From Euryarchaeota archaeon UBA175 (GTDB taxonomy: Archaea > Thermoplasmatota > Poseidoniia > Poseidoniales > Thalassarchaeaceae), in assembly GCA_002497895.1 (NCBI GenBank), contig DAFD01000051.1, forward strand, positions 21,892-36,240: 14,349 bases of DNA, given 5' to 3'. Both the position numbers and the translations under genes were made by a program. The notes beneath the pieces were generated by a model that did no database searches, was not told the origin of the DNA, and saw only the letters and a list, made by a program, of their open reading frames with translations. Shown piece by piece: positions 1 to 6,030 of this stretch. Within the stretch, counting starts at the first letter, position 1, and the number at the start of each line of letters is the position of its first letter.

Positions 1-62
1 CTGCGCTTCGGTCTAATCAATACATCATCAAAAGTAAGCTTCACATCGTGCTCTACACGCAT
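1..62 (-). CDS. guaB: IMP dehydrogenase, N-terminal fragment (runs off left edge)
   Basis: Only the first 20 codons are present, starting at the ATG whose complement is at 60-62. The translation begins MRVEHDVKLTFDDVLIRPKR; the stretch LTFDDVLIRPKR is the characteristic N-terminal beginning of IMP dehydrogenases (LTFDDVLLxPxxS). The enzyme oxidises IMP to XMP with NAD+, the first committed step to GMP, in the cytoplasm. A weak ribosome site (AAGG, 5 nt before ATG) precedes it, and in-frame stops lie just upstream, so this ATG is the best start. It is on the same strand as the lipoprotein gene upstream, 62 nt away. The catalytic loop and CBS domains are outside the window, so GMP reductase, a close relative, cannot be fully excluded. 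Confidence 0.8.
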   Translation of the reverse strand, partial: MRVEHDVKLTFDDVLIRPKR

Positions 63-124
63 CAGAACCTTACTACTGCAACGAAGGTGCCCTTAAGACG
101 GTTCTGACCGGTAAATACAGTATT

Positions 125-2359
125 TCAGGAGTCCTCAGTCGTACTGATAATTGGTCCGGGGTTATCCCAGAAAAAGTGCAATTGGCGACCATTTTCTTCA
201 GTGAAGGAGTTGAAGTAGAGTTTCTTACCAACACTAGTCAAGGAGAGCGGCCAACTGCTGTTCTCTCCGACATTAACGTCAACTGCAACAGAGGTGCCAT
301 CTGTGGTACCATCACTCCTGCACAACTCGACTCCATGTACTCCATCATCGCAAGCGAAGAACATCTCCCCTGCGTTGATTTTGAATAGCGTGCCAGTTAC
401 GAATCCTTCAACCCAGTAGTAGCTGCTATTATTTCCAGGATTAATGTCCTTGACCAGATAGGTTCCCGTTTCGGTACCATCACTTCTCCACAATTCTCGG
501 CCATGTTCTTCAGTCTCTGCCATGAAGTAGAGAATGCCGTCTAATACATGCAATTGGTAAGGGTCTCCAGAGCCATTTGCATGTATGTCCTTGACCATGA
601 ATGTACCAGTCTCAGTCCTATCCGAAATCCACAATTCACGACCGTTAGTACCGTCGTCAGCGGTGAAGAATATCTTATCTCCTAACTTTGTGAAGAAGAG
701 TGGCTCGCTGCTGTTTGTACCGGGATTGATATCTTTGATGATTCCAGTAGTGAATGCATCGCCACGGCTATGGTATAACTCGCGACCAGTCGATTCCTCA
801 AGGGCTGAGAAGTATACTCCATCACTTCCGGACGTCATATACATTGGATTACTGCTCTCCTCTCCCTCCACTAGATCTTCAACGAGAAATAGTCCTCCAC
901 CTACGGCGGCCAGGCCATATCTATACAATTCCCTGCCATATTCTGCAGTATTTGCGCTGAACCAAATTGTATTGCCCTTCTTCAACAAGTCCCTTGGCTC
1001 TCCCCCTTGGAAGTCTGCACAACAATAGGTGGTTCCACTATACACCCACTCCTCATCTTCTGGTTGGAGATTTGCAAGCATAGTGGTTCCAGATTCAGTT
1101 CCATCTGTAATCCATAATTCTCTTCCTGTAGGTGGGTGGCAATCATCACATTCTCCTCCTAACACTTCTACAGCGGTGTAAACTACCCTATCTGGGACAA
1201 ATTGACTAGACGGAATTGCAATCAACTGATTGACTCCCGCCACGTCTTCTCCCCAACCCTCATCTGAAGAATAACTAGGATCCCACCGCCAGTGGAAATG
1301 TGCTATTTCGGTTCCTGATTCGGTGCCATCACTGACAAATAGGGTGGTGGAAGATCGTTGTCCGTATCCATCACTATCGATCCAAGTGAAGAATCCAGTG
1401 AAGAATAATTTCTCGTTGCCAGCTACCATTTCTGGATAGAAGCAGTTGTTATTGAGGACAGCCCCCCAACATACTACAATTAGACTGCCATAATTTTCAC
1501 AATCTTCTCCTCCCTCTCCATTGTCCCAGCAAGACTCCTCACGGACATCTTTGACGAGATATGTTCCTGCGAGGGTGCCATCACTACGCCATGGTTCCCA
1601 TCCGTGTATTCCATCATCGGCTGAGAAGTAGAGGATCCCACCCATCTCAACTAACAATCCAGGGCCAAATCCATCTGAGTTATTCTGGAAAGACTCGACC
1701 ATCGAATGGTCGCCGGGGCATTCACCCACTTGGTATTCGACCTCTTCATCGTGGAGTTCCCCATCATCCGGAACGCCCCCCCCAGAACCATCATCGTAGC
1801 CGACGACCATCTGGAGACCGGGGTTGTCTTGAGGGCAATTGGCAATCATATCTCGGATTTGGTAGGTCAGACTACCGATTGTACTCTGCAAGGCGGTATT
1901 CGTTGCTTCGAGAGAAGCAACTTGATTCTCCTTCTCGATTAATTCGCCCTCGAGGTTGGTGATTTGCGAGTCGGCATCAGAGATTTGCGAATCCAGATCC
2001 GCGATTTCTGCTTGGAGTGAAGTGATGAGCTCATCATTCTCTGTTTGATTCAATTGGTCCATGACGTCTGAGAGTGAGTTGGAAAGATTGGCACGGTGCC
2101 ATTCGGCAGTGGATAGTTGGGCGGAGATGTTCGCGAGGTCTTCATTGGCTAATTCGAGCGCTACCTGAGCCTCTTCTAGAGTGGATTGTAATGCTGCAAC
2201 ATTCTCAGCATTTTCTGCATTCTCAGAGGTAAGATTCGCCACTTCCAATTCAAGAGAGGCGATTTGCTCATCTTTCTCGGTATCATCCCCGCTCCCAGCA
2301 CATCCTGCTAAGGCAGAAGTTAGCATAACAAGTGTGAGCAGTACGGCGGTGGTTCGCAT
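125..2359 (-). CDS. Surface lipoprotein: coiled-coil stalk plus ELWxSDGT repeats
   Basis: 744 residues. Residues 1-20 form a lipoprotein signal peptide with lipobox LAGC (Cys20), so the mature protein is probably lipid-anchored outside the cell. Residues about 30-172 are a long heptad-rich coiled coil (many LEAE, LESL-type heptads, little Pro). A short Gly/Asp-rich linker follows (about 188-208). From about 240 to the end there are repeated units of the ELWxSDGTxxGT type: EPWRSDGTLAGT (256-266), LFVSDGTESGT (340-350), RELWITDGTESGT (413-425), RELWISDRTETGT (574-586), RELWRSDGTETGT (621-633), VELCRSDGTTDGT (678-689), with diverged copies such as RELYR and RELYH between. Such repeats are known in secreted proteins and probably build a beta-propeller-like fold. 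Function unknown; adhesion, binding or cell-surface sensing is inference. Several Cys residues (277, 287, 297, 306, 404, 407, 446, 447) may form disulfides. The start is supported by the signal peptide and the sequence AAGGTGAGG just before ATG. Confidence 0.92.
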   Translation of the reverse strand: MRTTAVLLTLVMLTSALAGCAGSGDDTEKDEQIASLELEVANLTSENAENAENVAALQSTLEEAQVALELANEDLANISAQLSTAEWHRANLSNSLSDVMDQLNQTENDELITSLQAEIADLDSQISDADSQITNLEGELIEKENQVASLEATNTALQSTIGSLTYQIRDMIANCPQDNPGLQMVVGYDDGSGGGVPDDGELHDEEVEYQVGECPGDHSMVESFQNNSDGFGPGLLVEMGGILYFSADDGIHGWEPWRSDGTLAGTYLVKDVREESCWDNGEGGEDCENYGSLIVVCWGAVLNNNCFYPEMVAGNEKLFFTGFFTWIDSDGYGQRSSTTLFVSDGTESGTEIAHFHWRWDPSYSSDEGWGEDVAGVNQLIAIPSSQFVPDRVVYTAVEVLGGECDDCHPPTGRELWITDGTESGTTMLANLQPEDEEWVYSGTTYCCADFQGGEPRDLLKKGNTIWFSANTAEYGRELYRYGLAAVGGGLFLVEDLVEGEESSNPMYMTSGSDGVYFSALEESTGRELYHSRGDAFTTGIIKDINPGTNSSEPLFFTKLGDKIFFTADDGTNGRELWISDRTETGTFMVKDIHANGSGDPYQLHVLDGILYFMAETEEHGRELWRSDGTETGTYLVKDINPGNNSSYYWVEGFVTGTLFKINAGEMFFACDDGVHGVELCRSDGTTDGTSVAVDVNVGENSSWPLSLTSVGKKLYFNSFTEENGRQLHFFWDNPGPIISTTEDS

Positions 2360-2360
2360 A

Positions 2361-2369
2361 CCTCACCTT
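2361..2369 (-). promoter_or_regulatory. Ribosome binding site of the ELW lipoprotein
   Basis: The minus strand reads AAGGTGAGG one base before the ATG at 2359. It contains AGGTGA, which matches the archaeal 16S anti-Shine-Dalgarno complement (GGAGGTGATC). It fixes the start that also gives a clean lipoprotein signal peptide. Confidence 0.5.
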
Positions 2370-2381
2370 AGATTGAGAGGC

Positions 2382-2389
2382 ATAAAAAT
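2382..2389 (-). promoter_or_regulatory. Candidate TATA box of the ELW lipoprotein gene
   Basis: The minus strand reads ATTTTTAT, 22 nt upstream of the ATG, in the only AT-rich stretch between tRNA-Glu and the gene. This spacing would give a very short leader. It suggests the lipoprotein has its own promoter and does not depend on read-through from tRNA-Glu. Confidence 0.4.
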
Positions 2390-2418
2390 CGTTCTCCGGC
2401 TACAAATTGGTTTCAAAA

Positions 2419-2496
2419 TGGTGCTCGTGCCGGGATTTGAACCCGGGTCGACGGATCGAGAGTCCGTCATGATGGACCGAACTACACTACACGAGC
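2419..2496 (-). tRNA. tRNA-Glu (anticodon CTC), CCA encoded
   Basis: Cloverleaf read on the minus strand: acceptor GCTCGTG pairs with CACGAGC; anticodon stem ACGGA/TCCGT closes the seven-base loop CTCTCGA with anticodon CTC (complement at 2458-2460); T arm CCGGG-TTCAAAT-CCCGG; discriminator A; CCA encoded at 2419-2421. The D arm is short, as is usual in tRNA-Glu. No intron is visible. It decodes GAG. After the CCA comes TTTT, a likely termination signal. The gene lies upstream of, and on the same strand as, the ELW lipoprotein gene. Confidence 0.97.
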
Positions 2497-2520
2497 GAGT
2501 AGCCCGGCGACCGAGGCTCG

Positions 2521-2529
2521 GTATTTCAA
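2521..2529 (-). promoter_or_regulatory. Promoter box of tRNA-Glu (TTGAAATAC)
   Basis: The minus strand has TTGAAATAC with 24 nt between it and the tRNA 5' end. The identical 9-mer is found 26 nt upstream of tRNA-His (14061-14069), and a one-mismatch copy (TTGAATTAC) lies 21 nt upstream of the GPN GTPase start. Position and recurrence point to the TATA box of this genome's tRNA promoters. Confidence 0.6.
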
Positions 2530-2556
2530 AACGATGGATGAAGCCTCATTCAAGCG

Positions 2557-2586
2557 CTTCACATTCACTTTTACTTTCACTTTCCT
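2557..2586. repeat. Degenerate hexamer tandem repeat (TTTCAC / GTGAAA)
   Basis: On the plus strand the hexamers CTTCAC, ATTCAC, TTTTAC, TTTCAC and TTTCCT follow each other; on the minus strand this is a purine-rich GTGAAA-type run. It lies upstream of the tRNA-Glu promoter box. No function is established. Confidence 0.5.
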
Positions 2587-2784
2587 CTCTGTTCCAGTTC
2601 TTGATATGCTGACCGAGCAACATCAGGCCATGAACCGAAGCCTGAACCCCAATAGCCAACGAATCTACAGGAAGCGAGCCGACCCTGTTCGTGTAGTCTC
2701 CTTCGCCGCCCTAAACAAGACCGCTGCAAGCCGACGAAGACCTCAACCAGAGGCACTTGTCAATTCCTCAAACGGGAGGGCTGA

Positions 2785-2860
2785 CGATGGACTCTGGCAG
2801 CCTATGCCACGACGTGCAATCGAAGTTAGCGTGAGTCCATCGAGCTGGTCTGGATTGCAC
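2785..2860. other. Interleaved inverted repeats, possible structured RNA
   Basis: CGATGGACTC (2785-2794) is perfectly complementary to GAGTCCATCG (2833-2842). Stacked directly inside it is a hairpin TGGCA-GCCTA-TGCCA (2795-2809). A second perfect pair, GTGCAATC (2814-2821) with GATTGCAC (2853-2860), crosses the first, so the two could form a pseudoknot or be alternative folds. By chance an 8-bp pair is expected in a region of this size and a 10-bp pair is moderately unlikely, so this is only a candidate. It ends 44 nt before the winged-helix gene and could be its leader. Confidence 0.25.
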
Positions 2861-2892
2861 TCGCGTGTGATGGCCTCTCGCCAGATTCCAAT

Positions 2893-2902
2893 GGAGGCGA
2901 TC
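2893..2902 (+). promoter_or_regulatory. Strong Shine-Dalgarno site of the winged-helix gene
   Basis: GGAGGCGATC matches nine of ten bases of GGAGGTGATC, the complement of the archaeal 16S 3' end. Its GGAGG core is 7 nt before the ATG at 2905. This is the main evidence that the start of the small gene is correct, although the upstream sequence in frame is also open back to 2830. Confidence 0.7.
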
Positions 2903-2904
2903 TG

Positions 2905-3159
2905 ATGTCCCGCACACGACGCCTACGAGAAGCGGTTCTAGTATTCCTTGAAGAGAAGGGGAATGCGAACACTGTCGAGGTTTTCGATTACCTCAATGAG
3001 AGATTCCGCTGGGGAGCTACGATGAACCAGGTGGGTAACATTCTCGCCAAGGATACTCGCTTTGCCAAGGTAGGGCATCAGCGCGGTCAATTCCGCGGCA
3101 GTGTCTACACTGTCTGCGTTTGGGCGCTGTCCGCTGAACCATTGATTGCAACGGCGTGA
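2905..3159 (+). CDS. Small winged-helix-like protein, coupled to ubiA
   Basis: 84 residues, basic at the N terminus (MSRTRRLREA). Predicted helices at about 5-18 (RLREAVLVFLEEKG), 22-35 (TVEVFDYLNERFRW) and 38-50 (ATMNQVGNILAKD) are followed by a beta-hairpin-like segment with GQFRGSVYTVCVW, the order expected for a winged helix-turn-helix. This suggests a DNA- or nucleic-acid-binding role, but no family is recognised with certainty and a structural role is possible. The stop codon overlaps the GTG start of the next gene (GTGA), so the two are translationally coupled. Its first codon is preceded by a near-perfect Shine-Dalgarno sequence. It could regulate the lipid gene or be a general chromatin-type protein; both are inference. 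Confidence 0.75.
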   Translation: MSRTRRLREAVLVFLEEKGNANTVEVFDYLNERFRWGATMNQVGNILAKDTRFAKVGHQRGQFRGSVYTVCVWALSAEPLIATA

Positions 3160-4088
3160 ATCGTGCAAGCAATCAAGACGCGCACGCCCTCGTCGGAGGC
3201 GTGGGTCGAATCGCTGATTGGGTCCTGCTCTTCCGAGCAGGCAATTGTATCAGTGGATTTGTTGGAGTATTCCTCGGCGCAGTTCTCGCTCTTGGCGAAT
3301 TCCCTTCCGATGATAATCTACACATCACCACATTACTTGCCCTGTCGGTCTACTCCTTCATGGCCTCTTGGAATGCTCTGAATGATTACCTCGACCTCGA
3401 AATTGACAGGGTGAATCGTCCAGATAGGCCATTACCTTCCGGGCGTATAAGCAAGAGAACTGCTCTAATCTCAATCATTCTAACTGGATTGATTTCATTC
3501 ATTTCTTTATTCATCGCCGCCGTCACCGCGAACTCAATCGGCGAATTCGATGAGTGGAAGTACACAATTCTGATCTGGGTTATGGCCCTAGCTCTCTTGC
3601 TAAATTATGAGGACGATCGATGGCTTCTCGGCCTCAAGAATAGAGGATTACCTGGAAATATGGCAATTTCACTTTCGGTCGGGTTAGTAGTACTCTACGG
3701 AGCTGCTGGTGTATTCGACCCACTGAACTCCCGTGCTCTTTCCCTATTCTTCGTTGGAACGCTGTATAATTTCGCGCGCGAGATCATCAAGGATGTCGAA
3801 GACATGGAAGGCGACGAAGGGCGCAATACCTACGCAATGCGAGTTGGAGCTGACAAGGCTCGAACATTTGCCTGGGCAGTTTTACTTCTAACCCTAATTG
3901 CCCTGTTGACACCATTTGCTATGGGTGTATTCGACCTACTTCACTTACTTCTCGTCGCGCCCGCTCTATTCACTTTGATGCAGGTCAAGAAGCATATTGT
4001 ACTAACCGAAGATACGGCTGCTTCTCGTCTGATTAAGCGTTCAATGGTTCTAGCGATGGTTGGAATACTCATCGCTTCGCTTCTCTGA
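3156..4088 (+). CDS. ubiA: UbiA prenyltransferase, likely geranylgeranylglycerol-phosphate geranylgeranyltransferase (DGGGP synthase)
   Basis: 310 residues, about eight to nine hydrophobic segments. The first Asp-rich motif of the UbiA family is NDYLDLEID (76-84), followed by the typical RPDRPLPSGRIS; the second is REIIKDVEDMEGD (208-220) followed by GRNTYAMRVG. The combination REIIKDxEDxEGD is typical of archaeal DGGGP synthases, which transfer the second geranylgeranyl chain to geranylgeranylglyceryl phosphate in ether-lipid synthesis, in the membrane with Mg2+. Other UbiA members (e.g. for quinone or haem) are less likely but not excluded by sequence alone. The start is GTG at 3156, overlapping the TGA of the winged-helix gene; there is no clear Shine-Dalgarno of its own, so it probably depends on coupling. 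An in-frame GTG at codon 16 is an alternative start. The gene converges with argF. Confidence 0.88.
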   Translation: MNRASNQDAHALVGGVGRIADWVLLFRAGNCISGFVGVFLGAVLALGEFPSDDNLHITTLLALSVYSFMASWNALNDYLDLEIDRVNRPDRPLPSGRISKRTALISIILTGLISFISLFIAAVTANSIGEFDEWKYTILIWVMALALLLNYEDDRWLLGLKNRGLPGNMAISLSVGLVVLYGAAGVFDPLNSRALSLFFVGTLYNFAREIIKDVEDMEGDEGRNTYAMRVGADKARTFAWAVLLLTLIALLTPFAMGVFDLLHLLLVAPALFTLMQVKKHIVLTEDTAASRLIKRSMVLAMVGILIASLL

Positions 4089-4100
4089 ATCGATTACCCA

Positions 4101-4116
4101 CCAAAGTAAGCTTTGG
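4101..4116. terminator. Hairpin in the convergent ubiA-argF gap
   Basis: CCAAAG-TAAG-CTTTGG is a perfect 6-bp stem with a 4-nt loop in the 33-bp gap between two converging genes. It could end or protect both transcripts. It lacks a strong T-run, so termination is only inferred from position. Confidence 0.4.
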
Positions 4117-4121
4117 CAAGT

Positions 4122-5072
4122 TCAGAGCTCGCGATAAGCCTGCCATGCGTCGTTATTGCATAGGTAAGTCAGTAGTGACATCTGTGCCCACATACGATTC
4201 TCAGCCTGATCAAGGACGATACTATTCCTCGAATCTATCACACCGTCGGTGACTTCCTCTCCGCGGTGTGCGGGTAAACAGTGCATGAAGACGTAGTCCG
4301 GGCGAGCGTGTGCGACGAGTTCTTCGTTTACCTGAAAACCCTCGAATGCATCCATTTTGTCTTCCATGTGTTCCTCGCCCATAGAGACGAAGATATCGGT
4401 GTAGATTACGCCAGCATCGGTGACGGCTTCGACTGGGTCATTCGTGCCGGTGATACTTGCGCCGGTCTTGGCAGCAATCTCCTGACACCGTGCTAGAACG
4501 CCAGCGTCAGGTTCCATCCCGACCGGCGTGGCATACTTCACATCGTATCCGAGTGTTAATCCAGCAAGTGCCAAATCATGGAAGACATTGTTTCCATCTC
4601 CAACCCAAGCGATGTGACCATCGGAGTTGGCGAATTCACGAATCGCCATCAGGTCGGCAGCAGATTGGCAAGGGTGGTGCATATCGGAGAGGGCATTGAT
4701 TACCGGAACCGTTGCAGTGCGAGCTAATTCAGCAACGTCAGCATGCCCGAAGCAGCGGTAGGTTATACCATCAAGAAAGCGCGATAGAACTGCCGCTGTA
4801 TCTCCAATCGACTCCGATTTTCCGAGTTGAATATCATTGGCCAGAAGAGTCAGAGGTTGCCCGCCGAGACGGCTGACACCGACCTCGAATGATACTCGTG
4901 TTCGCGTCGAGGGCTTTTCGTAAATCGAACCGATCGACATGCCGTCGAGCGGCTTGAAATCCTGATGTATCTCAACATCATGCTTGTAGCGAATAGCCCA
5001 ATCGATAATCTCTTCAAAATCATCTACCAAATCGTCGATTGCAAGCAGATCCATCTTCTCATTGTCGCTCAT
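4122..5072 (-). CDS. argF: Ornithine carbamoyltransferase
   Basis: 316 residues from the chosen start. It makes citrulline from ornithine and carbamoyl phosphate in arginine synthesis, in the cytoplasm, normally as a trimer or multiple of trimers. Visible motifs: carbamoyl-phosphate site STRTR (55-59), HPCQ (133-136), the ornithine-loop SMG (230-232) and catalytic HCLP (264-267). The SMG and HCLP motifs separate it from aspartate and most other carbamoyltransferases. The start is uncertain: an ATG at 5096 would add 8 residues and overlap the GTPase gene by 38 nt; the ATG at 5072 (used here) has a GGAG 9 nt upstream and overlaps by 14 nt; ATG at 5054 would not overlap. No other arginine gene is in the window, and the GPN GTPase upstream shares only the operon. 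Confidence 0.93.
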   Translation of the reverse strand: MSDNEKMDLLAIDDLVDDFEEIIDWAIRYKHDVEIHQDFKPLDGMSIGSIYEKPSTRTRVSFEVGVSRLGGQPLTLLANDIQLGKSESIGDTAAVLSRFLDGITYRCFGHADVAELARTATVPVINALSDMHHPCQSAADLMAIREFANSDGHIAWVGDGNNVFHDLALAGLTLGYDVKYATPVGMEPDAGVLARCQEIAAKTGASITGTNDPVEAVTDAGVIYTDIFVSMGEEHMEDKMDAFEGFQVNEELVAHARPDYVFMHCLPAHRGEEVTDGVIDSRNSIVLDQAENRMWAQMSLLTYLCNNDAWQAYREL

Positions 5073-5904
5073 GTTCGATATCTCCTGCAAATCCATCTCT
5101 CATGTCGGCCATGCCGCCGAACACAGTCTGAGCAAATGTCAGCATGTCAGCCAGCCCTTCCTCTTCCTCACTAGACAAAGGCACAAGCCCTGGCTGGATG
5201 GCCGCATGTTGCATCATGCGTAATTGACCAATTGCGAATTCTGCCCTCGAAGTCCCAGAGTGATGATCCCTTGACTCGGCTGCAGACTCCTCATACAAGG
5301 CCGCCTCCAAAGTATCGAGATTATCTCCCCACTCAAGAATTCTTGAAAGGACCTCGGGTTCAAGCAAATCAGCCTTCGAAAGGAAGTTAGCAGTTGGCAG
5401 ACCCAAGCGGAAGTGAACAATTGATGAAAGAAGCATCTGAGATACGAATCCGCTTGGTGTCTGAGATAGCATCGGATCGAACAAGAAAGCCAAGCATGCG
5501 CGACCTTGACCGAGCACCTCAACCAAGTGACTGCTCGCCTCTCTGAAAGCAAACAATTCAACCTGTCCTGGCGTATCAATCACCAAAATATCCCCTGACA
5601 ATCCTTCGATCTCATCAAACACATCCAGTGCTTGAGCTGCAACCAAGTCAGCAGCCAAGATTTGGGCGCCATTGGGGCCGAGATCGTACTCGTCCATTAC
5701 GTCGGCTAAAGAGACCAAATCGCGAACATCGAATTCAGGGTCGTAATGGACTCGTTCGGCTCCCGGATCGAGATTGATACACAGCACATCCACCTGTAGG
5801 AATCTAGCCCAGCGTTGGAAGGCGGTGACCAGTGTGCTCTTTCCAGCACCAGCAGTACCGACCACAAAGATGACCGGAGGAGTGGTTCCGTCTTGATTGC
5901 TCAT
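5059..5904 (-). CDS. GPN-loop GTPase
   Basis: 281 residues. P-loop GTAGAGKST (16-24); NLDPGAE (44-50); the diagnostic Gly-Pro-Asn insertion in DLGPNGA (74-80); G3 motif DTPGQVE (110-116); and a SKAD motif (176-179) in place of NKxD, which is usual for this family. These GTPases act as dimers; eukaryotic relatives (Gpn1/Npa3) help RNA polymerase II assembly and import, and the archaeal protein's partner is not settled. The upstream-most start (5934) would add 10 residues outside the conserved beginning; the ATG at 5904 has AGGA about 5 nt upstream and places the P-loop at the usual distance. It overlaps argF by 14 nt, so both are probably one transcript. A TTGAATTAC box lies 21 nt before it. 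Confidence 0.9.
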   Translation of the reverse strand: MSNQDGTTPPVIFVVGTAGAGKSTLVTAFQRWARFLQVDVLCINLDPGAERVHYDPEFDVRDLVSLADVMDEYDLGPNGAQILAADLVAAQALDVFDEIEGLSGDILVIDTPGQVELFAFREASSHLVEVLGQGRACLAFLFDPMLSQTPSGFVSQMLLSSIVHFRLGLPTANFLSKADLLEPEVLSRILEWGDNLDTLEAALYEESAAESRDHHSGTSRAEFAIGQLRMMQHAAIQPGLVPLSSEEEEGLADMLTFAQTVFGGMADMRDGFAGDIEHERQ

Positions 5905-5925
5905 GGCTTCCTGCCGGCATGAGGG

Positions 5926-5934
5926 GTAATTCAA
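5926..5934 (-). promoter_or_regulatory. Candidate promoter box of the GPN GTPase-argF operon
   Basis: The minus strand reads TTGAATTAC, one mismatch from the TTGAAATAC box of the two tRNAs, 21 nt before the GTPase ATG. That spacing would give a leaderless or nearly leaderless transcript. Confidence 0.4.
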
Positions 5935-5951
5935 ACATTCGTGAATCGAAT

Positions 5952-5966
5952 CAGTCCGTAGGACTG
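5952..5966. repeat. Palindrome in the divergent intergenic region
   Basis: CAGTCC-GTA-GGACTG, a perfect 6-bp inverted repeat with 3-nt spacer, lies between the divergently transcribed GTPase and proline-rich genes (126-bp region 5905-6030). It is placed where a regulator could control either gene; no regulator is identified. Confidence 0.4.
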
Positions 5967-6030
5967 CGTGCGAGCAATGATTAAACCAATCGAATGCGCG
6001 TCCATACTTACCTTCGAGGCTGCTTCCACC

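Larger units (their letters stand above)
2497..2904. other. 408-bp stretch without a convincing gene
   Basis: Between tRNA-Glu and the winged-helix gene. It holds the tRNA-Glu promoter box (2521-2529), an 11-mer shared with the tRNA-His upstream region (2548-2558), a hexamer repeat (2557-2586) and a cluster of inverted repeats (2785-2860). Open frames exist but are poor: a 123-codon plus-strand frame ending in a TGATG junction at 2905 has an FTFTFTF stretch that comes from the hexamer repeat, and is basic and Ser/Pro/Arg-rich unlike its acidic neighbours. I found neither RNase P RNA (no GAGGAAAGUC core) nor SRP RNA (no helix-8 GGAAG...GAGCAG motif) on either strand. Confidence 0.6.

Noticed and set aside
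585..1962. Plus-strand frames of 130-150 codons opposite the ELW lipoprotein
   Set aside because: Shadows of the repeat-encoding minus-strand gene; no start signals or recognisable protein features.
2557..2586. CRISPR-like array
   Set aside because: The repeat unit is only 6 bp, with no spacers and no cas genes.
2497..2904. RNase P RNA or SRP RNA in the gene-free stretch
   Set aside because: The conserved RNase P core (GAGGAAAGUC) and the SRP helix-8 motif were not found on either strand.
2534..2905. 123-codon plus-strand frame ending in TGATG with the winged-helix gene
   Set aside because: Its N-terminal FTFTFTF comes from a hexamer DNA repeat, it runs antisense across the tRNA-Glu upstream region, and its basic Ser/Arg/Pro-rich composition does not fit its neighbours. 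No ribosome site is seen at its start.
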